Below are positions 34,174 to 41,989 of a stretch of DNA of 64,000 bases, piece by piece. The position numbers and the translations under genes are program-made. Position 1 is the stretch's first letter, and each line of letters starts with the position of its first letter. The DNA is from Bacteroidia bacterium (GTDB lineage Bacteria; Bacteroidota; Bacteroidia; SpSt-205), in contig JAOAHZ010000002.1 of NCBI GenBank assembly GCA_026414975.1, positions 62,001-126,000 of the forward strand, given 5' to 3'. The notes below the pieces were generated by a model. That model had not been told where the DNA came from, did not search any database, and saw nothing but the letters and a program-made list of their open reading frames with translations.

Positions 34174-34522
34174 AGGCGCTTTTAGCTAAGATACCTATCG
34201 GCGGATGTACCTTGTGCACAACTACGCGCACTTTTTCCACAGCAGTCCAGCGATCTAAAATTAGCTCAGCTAAAGCCTGAGCCACATGTTCTATGAGAAC
34301 CCCTTCCTTTGCCAACTCCCCATTCACCATGCGAGCTATATCCCGATAATCTATAGGCGGAGTCTCGCCTATGTCTGAAGTAGTGTATTCTGCATAAACA
34401 TCTATGCGAAAGAGCCGTCCCATTTTTCGTTCTTCCGGAAAGAAGCCAATATGCCCATATACTTCTATTCCTTCCAGTCCGACGGCTCGCCGAATGAGAG
34501 TATGTCTTTTTGAGGGTTCCAT
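34145..34522 (-). CDS. folB: Dihydroneopterin aldolase FolB
   Basis: 125 residues from the ATG at 34522, the family's usual size; a much longer frame upstream is antisense-like and not used. The signatures are LEGIEVYGHIGFFPEER, DYRDIARMV and LIEHVAQALAELIL with the catalytic Glu, and VVVHKVHPPI. It cleaves dihydroneopterin to hydroxymethyl-dihydropterin in folate synthesis. A TACTTTTGC box lies 18 nt upstream, inside the end of the preceding gene, which overlaps folB by 58 bp. Confidence 0.92.
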   Translation of the reverse strand: MEPSKRHTLIRRAVGLEGIEVYGHIGFFPEERKMGRLFRIDVYAEYTTSDIGETPPIDYRDIARMVNGELAKEGVLIEHVAQALAELILDRWTAVEKVRVVVHKVHPPIGILAKSAYAYVEMERH

Positions 34523-34962
34523 AGGATATCCATCGGTACTGCAAAAGTATCCCCTATAACTGGAAGAGCTATGAGCCGATGCGCCCTTCGGTCTATAAGC
34601 CAACTGTAGGCCCGGACGCCCGGCATACCTTCCCCAACTTGAAATCCATCTTCGGTATGCCAGAGGAGAATATGTACCTTCTTCTTGCGAATCTCCATCC
34701 ATATAAATCGCTGATGAGCGGTGGTCAAAGCCGAATCACACGAGAAAAGATACTCTTGTATCCCATTTTGATTAGCATCTAATCGGAGCCCTTGATTGAT
34801 AAGATAAGGAGGACACTTCAGAAGACGGGTAGCTTCTGCAGTAAGATAGGTCACTTGCGAGGGCTCTTTGATGCGACTGCCCGCCCACCACAGGTAAAAA
34901 CTCAGGCCCACCAACGCAATAAAAAGCCCCATCAGCCAGAGCCGTCCAATTTTATCCGTCAT
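34465..34962 (-). CDS. Single-pass membrane protein of unknown function
   Basis: 165 residues. One N-terminal transmembrane helix (LWLMGLFIALVGLSFYLWWAG) and a soluble outer domain with LRLDANQNGIQEYLFSC, an EF-hand-like DxNxNGxxE loop also seen in secreted Bacteroidota proteins, and two Cys. No family recognised. It overlaps the CpsB-type gene by 4 bp and runs 58 bp into folB. The context suggests the operon rather than a function. Confidence 0.7.
   Translation of the reverse strand: MTDKIGRLWLMGLFIALVGLSFYLWWAGSRIKEPSQVTYLTAEATRLLKCPPYLINQGLRLDANQNGIQEYLFSCDSALTTAHQRFIWMEIRKKKVHILLWHTEDGFQVGEGMPGVRAYSWLIDRRAHRLIALPVIGDTFAVPMDILWNPQKDILSFGEPSDWKE
34541..34549 (-). promoter_or_regulatory. 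-7 box (TACTTTTGC) before folB
   Basis: Internal promoter candidate within the 3' part of the preceding gene, 18 nt before the folB ATG. Confidence 0.45.
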
Positions 34963-35675
34963 AGCAGCGTAGGATTGAGAAGACTTGAGATTTGACGGCG
35001 AACCAGCCTATGCGCCAGCGCTTGCCTGACCAACGCTATTTGTCCGGAATGATGCATGTCGCTCCCAAGGAAATGAACCCAACCCTTTTCTAGTAGATAT
35101 TCGGCTTTTTGTTGGGCCTCTTTGCCATAAGCCCGAGCAAGTGAGAGGAGATTGACTTGAAGGAAATAGCCCCTCTCATACCAACTCTTAAGGGTCTGTC
35201 TATCGGCAAAAGTATAGCGTTCGGGATGAGCCAGCACGGGAGTGTATCCAATCTGATAAAGCTGAAACATCAGACTTTCCCAGCCCACCGGTGAAGCCCA
35301 AAAGCCAAGCTCTATGAGCACATATCGCTTAGGACCAAATGTACGAAGAGAAGGCAGCCTCCCTTGAAGCTCGGGCTCTACCAAATATTCAGCCGCCGCC
35401 GTAAGAAAGATGGGTATCTCCTGTTCTTGAAGCTGAGCGCGCAGCCTATGCTCAGCTGCATCTAACTGAATTTCAGATGCATTCATGAATGTGTTCTGAT
35501 GGGGGGTAGCTATAACTTTTTGGTAGCCCATTTCTGCCCAGAAAAACATCATCTGCAGCGCCTCTTGCATGGTCTGTGCCCCGTCATCCACCCCCGGCAG
35601 GACATGATTGTGCAGCTCAACCACCAGTTCAGCTCCTAAGTTGATCGGCGTGGACGCTTTAGAAAAGAACCACAT
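34959..35675 (-). CDS. CpsB/YwqE-type PHP-fold tyrosine phosphatase
   Basis: 238 residues. Metal-binding motifs of the PHP fold: ELHNHVLPGVDDGA, IATPHQN, AAEYLVEPEL, LAHPERY and FLGSDMHHSG. In Gram-positive and Bacteroidota loci this phosphatase reverses autophosphorylation of the Wzc/CpsD tyrosine kinase and so controls polysaccharide export. Here it follows the kinase gene by 2 nt, as expected. Confidence 0.93.
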   Translation of the reverse strand: MWFFSKASTPINLGAELVVELHNHVLPGVDDGAQTMQEALQMMFFWAEMGYQKVIATPHQNTFMNASEIQLDAAEHRLRAQLQEQEIPIFLTAAAEYLVEPELQGRLPSLRTFGPKRYVLIELGFWASPVGWESLMFQLYQIGYTPVLAHPERYTFADRQTLKSWYERGYFLQVNLLSLARAYGKEAQQKAEYLLEKGWVHFLGSDMHHSGQIALVRQALAHRLVRRQISSLLNPTLL

Positions 35676-35677
35676 GT

Positions 35678-38050
35678 CTATATAGGTAGAAGGTCTCTCA
35701 CCCGCCTCCAGATAGAACCATTTTGGGTAAGGGTTTCATAATACTGGCGAGTATAGCTTTTCGCATAATACCCATAACCATAACCGTACCCATAGCGTGG
35801 CTTAGTAAGGCGGGTACCATTGAAGAGTAAGTACACCTTCCGAAGGTGCTGAACGCTCATGACTTCCTTGAGGTGGCTCAGAAACGATAGCTTAGAATAG
35901 TCTGCTCTGAACACATATAGGGTTATAGCATACGACAACTCACGCAAGATACCTAAGGTATCAGGCACGAGACCTAAAGGAGCTGTGTCTATCACGATAA
36001 TCTCAAACTCTGCTGAAAGATACTCTACCAGCTCCCTCAAAACCGAAGACTCTAATAGCTCTGTGGGGTTCGGCGGGAGAGGACCCGCAGGCAATAGATA
36101 CAATCCAGGTTGCCCCAGAGGGGAGATGTAGTCTGGGACCATCTCTCTAAACCTCTGAGGATGAGAGAGGAGCATGCTCAAACCTTGGTCTCGCAAGCCA
36201 GCCTCGTGGGTAAGAGAAGCTCGTCGCAAATCTGCATCTATTATGAGCACCTTACAGCCAGATAAAGTATAGGCATAAGCTAAGCCTGAGGCTACATACG
36301 ATTTCCCCTCCCCACTCACCGTAGAAGTTACGACGAGCACTTTCGGTTTATCTCTCTCCCAGAGAAAGCCCAGGGCACTCCGAAGGCTCCGTAGTATTTC
36401 AAGCTGAAGCCCAGAATGAGAAAAGGTCTTATTCACCTTTTCATGGTAAGGAAGCTCCCCAATAATCGGTACGGGGGCTATGCCTTCTAAATCTACCTTG
36501 TACGATACTTGCTGATATATGAGGTGCCAAAGAAGTACCCCTCCTACACTGAGCAAAAGGCCTAAGAGAAGCGATACAATGTACACTTGTATAGGGTTTG
36601 GGGAAAGGGGTTTATCAGGTAAAGAAGGGGGCTGAGAAATCCGAATAGCCGAGACAACGGCTTCTTTGTCTATGGATAGCTGTATCCGCTTCTCTAAGAG
36701 TAACTTGTATATCTCTCGGCGTAAGGATATATCGTCTTGAAGCAAGGAGGATTGTCTTTCGGACAATATGTCTTTGTAAAGGCCCTCTCGGTAACGACGC
36801 CACTCTTGTAAATGGCGCTGACGCAGCTCATTCTGAAGACTCAAAAGCTCGGATGCAGCATGCTGGGCTTGCCTCAAACCTTTGATTAGGGCTTGGGTAA
36901 GGCTAACGACTGGCAAAGCCTCTGGTACATAAATCCGCATCAACCGCTCCCTTTGATCTATAAGCTGATTGATTTCCTTGAGAAGTGAGGCTAGCTCCTT
37001 GTTGATATTGACCGGGACAGGTATCAAACTCAACGATACACTAGGGCTGGAGGCCAAGGTATCTAAAAGCGCTCTGACATGTGCCTCCAATGTAAGTAAA
37101 GAATGCTCCTCGGGGGGTGTAAGGCGACGCTGTTCTAGCTCAGAGAAAAGAGTCAGGGTACGCTCTTTTCTGACCTGAGCCAAGGGCATGTCAGTTAGAC
37201 GCTCTTTTACGAAGAGAGAATCTTGAACCTTATTCAAGTCTCTGCGAATGGAAAGAAGGAGGGTATCTACATACTCTATCGCCCGCGTATATTGCTCTTG
37301 ACGAAGGACTTGTTCATAAGCACGGGCATGCTTCAGGAGTTTCTGAAGAAACATTTGAGCCCTTACAGGGGATATGTCGGTAACACTTATGACCCAGGCG
37401 GTTAGCCCTCGCTTAGAAAGAATGTTGATACGCCTTTGCCAGCTACGAATCGCTTCAGCCTCCTCTACTCTGCGAATCAAAAAATCTCCCGAAGGAAAAC
37501 TGCCGTCATCTCTCGTAGAGGCAAGGCGAAGTCTGAAGCCTTTACAATCAGTCCATTCCCCCAAAGTACCTTGGCAAAGTAAAGAATCCTTCTGACGGAG
37601 CGAGAAAGTATTTTCATTACTCTTCAACTCTACATAGAGCGGAAACGGAAGAGCTCTGGACAATAAAGCTCTTGCCGAAGAGGTATCCACTTCTATCCAA
37701 AAAGGCGTAGGAAAAGTTAAGCTCTTCCCTACTTTACCGAGAGAATACACTTCCCAGTTCAGACTAAGCTCTCGTACCACGGCTTCTACGAGATCATGAG
37801 TCGTAAAGAGCTCTATGTAGGAGTCAGCTATGTTTTCGTAGGGAATAAACATATTAGCGGGTTCCTCTCTCTTGAGGAAGGAGCTTTGAGAGAAGTCTAT
37901 CTGGATAGTGGCTTGACTGATATAAGTAGATGTCGTATAGCGCAGATAAAGCCAAGCCAGAACTATGCTCAGAGCGACAGCTGAGGCAATCTTCCACCAG
38001 CTTCGTGTAAGTACTATAAGAACTCGTCTAAAATCCCACTCCTGAGACAT
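35678..38050 (-). CDS. Wzc-type polysaccharide co-polymerase and tyrosine autokinase
   Basis: 790 residues. A Wzz domain spans two transmembrane helices (about 16-32 and 495-520) with a long periplasmic coiled coil between. The cytoplasmic BY-kinase domain has Walker A STVSGEGKS (Lys near 583), A' LIIDADLRR and Walker B EIIVIDTAP. The C-terminus is a tyrosine cluster, a GY repeat (RYGYGYGYGYY) followed by more Tyr, the autophosphorylation site. It governs chain length and export of capsule or exopolysaccharide together with the Wza-like gene upstream and the phosphatase downstream. Confidence 0.94.
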   Translation of the reverse strand: MSQEWDFRRVLIVLTRSWWKIASAVALSIVLAWLYLRYTTSTYISQATIQIDFSQSSFLKREEPANMFIPYENIADSYIELFTTHDLVEAVVRELSLNWEVYSLGKVGKSLTFPTPFWIEVDTSSARALLSRALPFPLYVELKSNENTFSLRQKDSLLCQGTLGEWTDCKGFRLRLASTRDDGSFPSGDFLIRRVEEAEAIRSWQRRINILSKRGLTAWVISVTDISPVRAQMFLQKLLKHARAYEQVLRQEQYTRAIEYVDTLLLSIRRDLNKVQDSLFVKERLTDMPLAQVRKERTLTLFSELEQRRLTPPEEHSLLTLEAHVRALLDTLASSPSVSLSLIPVPVNINKELASLLKEINQLIDQRERLMRIYVPEALPVVSLTQALIKGLRQAQHAASELLSLQNELRQRHLQEWRRYREGLYKDILSERQSSLLQDDISLRREIYKLLLEKRIQLSIDKEAVVSAIRISQPPSLPDKPLSPNPIQVYIVSLLLGLLLSVGGVLLWHLIYQQVSYKVDLEGIAPVPIIGELPYHEKVNKTFSHSGLQLEILRSLRSALGFLWERDKPKVLVVTSTVSGEGKSYVASGLAYAYTLSGCKVLIIDADLRRASLTHEAGLRDQGLSMLLSHPQRFREMVPDYISPLGQPGLYLLPAGPLPPNPTELLESSVLRELVEYLSAEFEIIVIDTAPLGLVPDTLGILRELSYAITLYVFRADYSKLSFLSHLKEVMSVQHLRKVYLLFNGTRLTKPRYGYGYGYGYYAKSYTRQYYETLTQNGSIWRRVRDLLPI

Positions 38051-38064
38051 AGCCGTGATGAAGG

Positions 38065-38838
38065 CTACCGAAAGATAGTGATGAAAAAGAGAACGAGATT
38101 GACAACCTGAAGAATGCCGAGTAGGGTTAGCACGTTTTGAAACTCTATTCGGCTGCGCACGATGCCCCGTTGTTCAAATATAATAATATCTTCAGACCGA
38201 ACCATAAACCGACTCGTTAGAATATCAGCACTCCGAGCATCTACGAGAAAGACCTCATCATAACGGGGGGGGCCTCGAAGAACTTTCACCCGACTATAAT
38301 CTACTTCCCGACTCTGAATAGGAGTCAGAGCTAAAACTTCGGTTAGAGGGATTTCTGGTTTGTCAAAAAAAACACGGCCCTGTTGAGAGACCTGCCCAAA
38401 GACATAATAAACATACAACGGATAGATGCGTAAGCGAGCTTTAGCAAACAAGCGAGAGGCTACGGCCTCCAAAACGATCTGGGCCGAATCTATACTAAGC
38501 CCCCCTAATCGTACGGACCCAGCCCATGGGAGATAGGTTAGACTGTCCTCGAATATGCGGACCGTGTCTATCCGTACCTTTTGCATGGATTCAATTTCAG
38601 AACCTACGGGATAGGCAAGTTCGGTAACTATGCGAATAAACTGGCCAGGGAAGAGGTATCCTTGAGTACGGTGTGGGGAGATGTCGGAAGGAACACCAGC
38701 TTTGACCCACCCAGTTCGTCTCTGACGAAGAGCTTTATATAACTCCTTATCGTAGGGCGTGGTAAAAACAAGTGCGCGACTGCCACATCCCCATAGTCCT
38801 ATCAGAGATAAAAAAAGCCAGCACGGCCACCTTCCCAT
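38065..38838 (-). CDS. Wza-like polysaccharide export lipoprotein
   Basis: 257 residues. The signal ends in a lipobox (LIGLWGC). A Poly_export domain (FPGQFIRIVTELAYPVGSE ... LPWAGSVRLGGLSIDSAQ) is followed by one SLBB-like segment (YYVFGQVSQQGRVFF) and a C-terminal hydrophobic helix (VNLVLFFITIF). It should form the outer-membrane channel for the polysaccharide handled by the Wzc-type kinase, 14 nt downstream. The chain is shorter than enterobacterial Wza, as usual in this phylum. No polymerase or flippase genes are nearby. Confidence 0.9.
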   Translation of the reverse strand: MGRWPCWLFLSLIGLWGCGSRALVFTTPYDKELYKALRQRRTGWVKAGVPSDISPHRTQGYLFPGQFIRIVTELAYPVGSEIESMQKVRIDTVRIFEDSLTYLPWAGSVRLGGLSIDSAQIVLEAVASRLFAKARLRIYPLYVYYVFGQVSQQGRVFFDKPEIPLTEVLALTPIQSREVDYSRVKVLRGPPRYDEVFLVDARSADILTSRFMVRSEDIIIFEQRGIVRSRIEFQNVLTLLGILQVVNLVLFFITIFR

Positions 38839-38869
38839 CGCTACCTTGTAAGTATCGGCAATATTAAGC

Positions 38870-38903
38870 AGAAAGAGGCACAGGTTTGAGTCCTGTGCCT
38901 CTG
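38870..38903 (-). terminator. Terminator of the coiled-coil lipoprotein gene
   Basis: GAGGCACAGG and CCTGTGCCTC form a perfect 10-bp stem with a 7-nt loop, followed on the minus strand by TTTCTGCTT. It lies 21 nt behind the stop. Confidence 0.6.
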
Positions 38904-38924
38904 GAAGAGAAGGGTGAGGAGAAC

Positions 38925-39458
38925 TTATTTTTTAGGAGCGTACTTCTTCTTAATCTCCTCAGTCAGTTCATTGACCTGGCTTTGGAGCTCGGAAACCCCT
39001 CCAGCCACTTTATCCAGAGCTGCTTGCTTCTCCGATAGTTTATTCTTCTGACCTTCCCATTCCGGCTTGAGGTCCTCGTCTTTCTTTTGCTGGGAAGCGA
39101 GCCCATCCACAAAAGCCTTAGCTTCGCTAAGAGTGGAATTCAGTTCATTTCGGGCTGTGTTGAACTCCGTGGAGAGCTGCTGGGCTCTTTGGCTGAGGGC
39201 ATCCAAGCGCTCCTTGATAGCCTTGTCTTTTTCCACCTTATCTGTCCAGGTCTTGCCCAGCTCAGACTTCAATGAAGCAAACGGGTCTTGCAGAGAGGAA
39301 ACATCGCTCTCCACTTGCTTGATTTTATCGGAGAGGCTTTGCTCCACAGTCTGGAACTCCTGCTGGACAGACTGAATAAACTCTTGGCTTGGCTTAGGCG
39401 CGCAAGCCGTTACCGCCCATAATAGGGCACCCGCGATGATGTGCTGTGCGTACCGCAT
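38925..39458 (-). CDS. Coiled-coil lipoprotein
   Basis: 177 residues from the ATG at 39458. A lipobox (WAVTAC) is followed by an almost unbroken coiled coil rich in Gln, Glu, Lys and Ser (FQTVEQSLSDKIKQVESDVSSL ... LSEKQAALDKVAGGVSELQSQVNEL). It ends in KKKYAPKK. This layout (acylated N-terminus, coiled coil, C-terminal Lys) recalls Braun's lipoprotein, but it is about three times longer and no family is recognised. A single gene with its own promoter and terminator. Confidence 0.75.
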   Translation of the reverse strand: MRYAQHIIAGALLWAVTACAPKPSQEFIQSVQQEFQTVEQSLSDKIKQVESDVSSLQDPFASLKSELGKTWTDKVEKDKAIKERLDALSQRAQQLSTEFNTARNELNSTLSEAKAFVDGLASQQKKDEDLKPEWEGQKNKLSEKQAALDKVAGGVSELQSQVNELTEEIKKKYAPKK

Positions 39459-39473
39459 AGGCGTGTGTTTGGT

Positions 39474-39482
39474 GCAAAGGTA
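39474..39482 (-). promoter_or_regulatory. -7 box (TACCTTTGC) of the coiled-coil lipoprotein gene
   Basis: TTTG ends 16 nt before the ATG at 39458. It lies 16 bp from the divergent ruvA box. Confidence 0.55.
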
Positions 39483-39498
39483 TGTAAAAAGGCCCACA

Positions 39499-39507
39499 TA
39501 CTTTTGC
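39499..39507 (+). promoter_or_regulatory. -7 box (TACTTTTGC) of ruvA
   Basis: TTTG ends 7 nt before the ATG at 39514 and excludes the longer in-frame start at 39436. Confidence 0.6.
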
Positions 39508-39513
39508 TCTGAG

Positions 39514-40083
39514 ATGATTTACGCCATTCAAGGTAAGCTGATTCGTGTAGCCCCTCATCAAATATGGATTCAAGTAGGAGGGTTTGTCTTTTGGCTGCGG
39601 GTACCTCTGTCAGTCAGCCAAACCCTTTCTCATCAATCGGAAGCTCTTCTATATACCCTTTTACACCTACCTCGTGAAGAGGGAGAACCTGTCTTGTATG
39701 GTTTTTTAGGTGAGGAAGAGAGACGCCTATTCATACAACTTTTACGGGTCCGAAATCTGGGCCCTCAGAAAGCTCTGGCTCTCATTTCACATTTCCCGAC
39801 TGAGCTGTTAGTTCAGGTTATTCGAGCCGGAGATGTCTCAGCCCTCACCAGCGTAAAAGGTATCGGTAAAAAGCTGGCTCAACAACTGATTTTGGACATG
39901 CAGCCGGCTCTCCAGCACTTTGCCTCTCATTCCCTTTCACCCCAATATGCGGAAGCCTACGAGGCTCTTGTCACCTTGGGTCTCACCCCTCAAGAAGCCC
40001 ATACTCGGCTGCAAGCTGCTCTAAAGGAAGAACCCGAGGCCCCCGCTGAAAAGCTCGTTCAACTGGCACTCAAATCTTCGTAG
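39514..40083 (+). CDS. ruvA: Holliday junction DNA helicase subunit RuvA
   Basis: 189 residues. The OB-fold start is IYAIQGKLIRVAPHQIWI. The two helix-hairpin-helix motifs follow (VRNLGPQKALALIS and VKGIGKKLAQQLILDM). The C-terminal RuvB-binding helices end the chain (AEAYEALVTLGLTPQEAHTRL). RuvA holds the four-way junction for RuvB branch migration; ruvB and ruvC are not in the window. Its TAG stop is part of the next gene's -7 box. Confidence 0.95.
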   Translation: MIYAIQGKLIRVAPHQIWIQVGGFVFWLRVPLSVSQTLSHQSEALLYTLLHLPREEGEPVLYGFLGEEERRLFIQLLRVRNLGPQKALALISHFPTELLVQVIRAGDVSALTSVKGIGKKLAQQLILDMQPALQHFASHSLSPQYAEAYEALVTLGLTPQEAHTRLQAALKEEPEAPAEKLVQLALKSS

Positions 40084-40089
40084 CTTTGC
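40081..40089 (+). promoter_or_regulatory. -7 box (TAGCTTTGC) overlapping the ruvA stop codon
   Basis: The ruvA TAG is the TA of the box; TTTG ends 6 nt before the icd ATG at 40095. Confidence 0.55.
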
Positions 40090-40094
40090 CTGGT

Positions 40095-41549
40095 ATGTCC
40101 AAAGTGCCTATTGCAGTCGCGTATGGCGATGGTATCGGTCCCGAAATCATGTCAGCCTGCCTCTTTGTCTTGCAGGAGGCTGGCGCCCAGATTGAGCCGC
40201 AAGTCATAGAAATCGGCGAAAAAATCTATCTCCAAGGTTATACCGCTGGCATCACTCCAGAGGCTATCAAGACCATCCGAGAAACAAAGGTTTTCTACAA
40301 AGCTCCTATCACGACCCCTCAAGGAGGCGGTTTCAAAAGCCTTAACGTAACCACTCGGAAGCTCTTCAACCTATTTGCCAACGTTCGCCCTTGCGTCTCG
40401 TACCACCCCTTTATTGAGACAAAGTACCCCAACTTAGATGTTGTAATCGTACGAGAAAATGAAGAAGACTTGTATGCTGGCATAGAACATCGTCAGACAG
40501 CCGAGGTGTATCAAGTTCTAAAGCTGATTACCCGTCCTGGTACGGAACGAATCATTCGATATGCCTTTGAGTACGCTCGCGCCTACGGGCGCAAAAAAGT
40601 AACCTGCATGACCAAAGACAATATCATGAAGCTCACCGATGGTCTCTTTCACAAGGTATTTGACGAGATTGGAACCGAATACCCCGACATAGAAAAAGAG
40701 CACTGGATTATAGACATAGGCACGGCCAAATTAGCCGATACACCCGAGCAATTTGACGTGGTGGTCACGCTCAATCTATATGGAGACATTTTATCGGACA
40801 TGGTGGCTCAGATAGCGGGGTCAGTGGGGTTAGCTGGCTCGGCGAATATTGGTCCGAATGTCGCTATGTTTGAAGCTATCCACGGCTCCGCTCCACGTCG
40901 CGCCGGACAAAACCTTGCCAATCCTTCGGGTTTACTCCATGCGGGTATCATGATGATGGTTCATATTGGACAGCCGGAAGTAGCAGAGCGAGTCCATAAC
41001 GCTTGGCTTCGGACGATTGAGTTAGGGTATCATACCTACGACATCTATCGGGAAGGAATATCTCGTGAAAAAGTCGGTACGAAGGAGTTTGCTCAAGCAA
41101 TCGTCCGCAACCTCGGAAAAGAACCCGAGCAACTTCGTCCGGTTCGTTACACGCAAGAAGGAGGGCCAGCCAAGGTCCTGACCGTTCCACCTTATGAACG
41201 GTCAGCTCTCCCTAAAAAGGAACTCATCGGGGTGGATATCTTCGTGCACTGGACGCCGGGGCACCCCAGCGAACTCGCCCAGAAGATTCAGTCCATCCTC
41301 CCCCCTCAACTCAAGCTGACTATGATTTCCAACCGAGGCACAGCTGTTTGGCCTCAGACTATAGAAGAGACTTTTTTGGTAGACCATTGGCGAACCCGTC
41401 TCCTCTCAACGGATGGTAAGCCGATCTCTCACGACCTCGTGATACAGGCTCTTCAAGCCTACCAGCGAGCTGATTTAGACTTTATTAAGACGGAACACCT
41501 GTACCTATTTGACGGCGTAGAAGGCTACTCTAAAGGTCAAGGCGAGTAA
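40095..41549 (+). CDS. icd: Isocitrate dehydrogenase, long Thermus/Rickettsia-like type
   Basis: 484 residues from the ATG at 40095. The dehydrogenase core has VAYGDGIGPEIM, TTPQGGGFKSLNVTTRKLFNLFANVRP, VIVRENEEDLYAGIEH, TCMTKDNIMKLTDG, NLYGDILSDMVAQIAGSVGLAGSANIG and FEAIHGSAPRRAGQNLANPSG. An extra C-terminal domain of about 140 residues (GVDIFVHWTPGHPSELAQKI ...) is found in Thermus thermophilus-type enzymes and not in the E. coli enzyme. It oxidises isocitrate to 2-oxoglutarate. NADP is the likely cofactor but this was not derived residue by residue. Confidence 0.93.
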   Translation: MSKVPIAVAYGDGIGPEIMSACLFVLQEAGAQIEPQVIEIGEKIYLQGYTAGITPEAIKTIRETKVFYKAPITTPQGGGFKSLNVTTRKLFNLFANVRPCVSYHPFIETKYPNLDVVIVRENEEDLYAGIEHRQTAEVYQVLKLITRPGTERIIRYAFEYARAYGRKKVTCMTKDNIMKLTDGLFHKVFDEIGTEYPDIEKEHWIIDIGTAKLADTPEQFDVVVTLNLYGDILSDMVAQIAGSVGLAGSANIGPNVAMFEAIHGSAPRRAGQNLANPSGLLHAGIMMMVHIGQPEVAERVHNAWLRTIELGYHTYDIYREGISREKVGTKEFAQAIVRNLGKEPEQLRPVRYTQEGGPAKVLTVPPYERSALPKKELIGVDIFVHWTPGHPSELAQKIQSILPPQLKLTMISNRGTAVWPQTIEETFLVDHWRTRLLSTDGKPISHDLVIQALQAYQRADLDFIKTEHLYLFDGVEGYSKGQGE

Positions 41550-41571
41550 TCCTCCCCGCTACCCTCTAAGT

Positions 41572-41606
41572 TTAGGGCGAGGTTGTCAGCCTCGCCCTAA
41601 CTTTTT
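41572..41606 (+). terminator. Rho-independent terminator of icd
   Basis: TTAGGGCGAGG and CCTCGCCCTAA form an 11-bp stem followed by CTTTTT, 22 nt behind the stop. Confidence 0.8.
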
Positions 41607-41690
41607 GTCAGCATGAGCTGCCTATCTGGCAAAAATCCCTGTTGGCACAGAGATTGTGAAAGGGATCAGCAAACCTAACCGAAGCAGCCT

Positions 41691-41969
41691 ATGTCAGTGA
41701 ACATCAAGCCATTAGCCGATCGGGTTATCGTAGAGCCGGCACCAGCAGAAGAAAAAACCGCTGCCGGCATCATCATTCCTGATACAGCGAAGGAAAAGCC
41801 CCAAAAGGGCACCGTCGTCGCCGTAGGTCCCGGCAAGAAAGATGAGCCTGTAACCGTAAAGGTAGGGGATAAGGTCCTCTACGGTAAGTATGCAGGGACC
41901 GAAATAACGATAGACGGAAAAGAGTATCTCATCATGCGGGAATCGGACATTTATGCAATCATTAGCTAA
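41691..41969 (+). CDS. groS: Co-chaperonin GroES
   Basis: 92 residues. Typical order: [38 protein letters not shown] with the mobile loop, [22 protein letters not shown] and [13 protein letters not shown]. It caps GroEL, whose gene follows 20 nt later. No CIRCE element and no clear -7 box was found in the 85 nt between the icd terminator and the start. Confidence 0.97.
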   Translation: MSVNIKPLADRVIVEPAPAEEKTAAGIIIPDTAKEKPQKGTVVAVGPGKKDEPVTVKVGDKVLYGKYAGTEITIDGKEYLIMRESDIYAIIS

Positions 41970-41989
41970 AAACCAAATCTTGAAAGAGT

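Noticed and set aside
34523-34702. 60-residue N-terminal extension of FolB
   Set aside because: Family length fits the ATG at 34522; the extension is out-of-frame reading of the upstream membrane protein gene.
38881-38895. T-arm-like string GGTTTGAGTCC
   Set aside because: It is the loop and flanks of the terminator stem; no acceptor, D or anticodon arm can be drawn around it.
41607-41690. CIRCE element in front of groES
   Set aside because: No TTAGCACTC-N9-GAGTGCTAA or near match exists in the interval.
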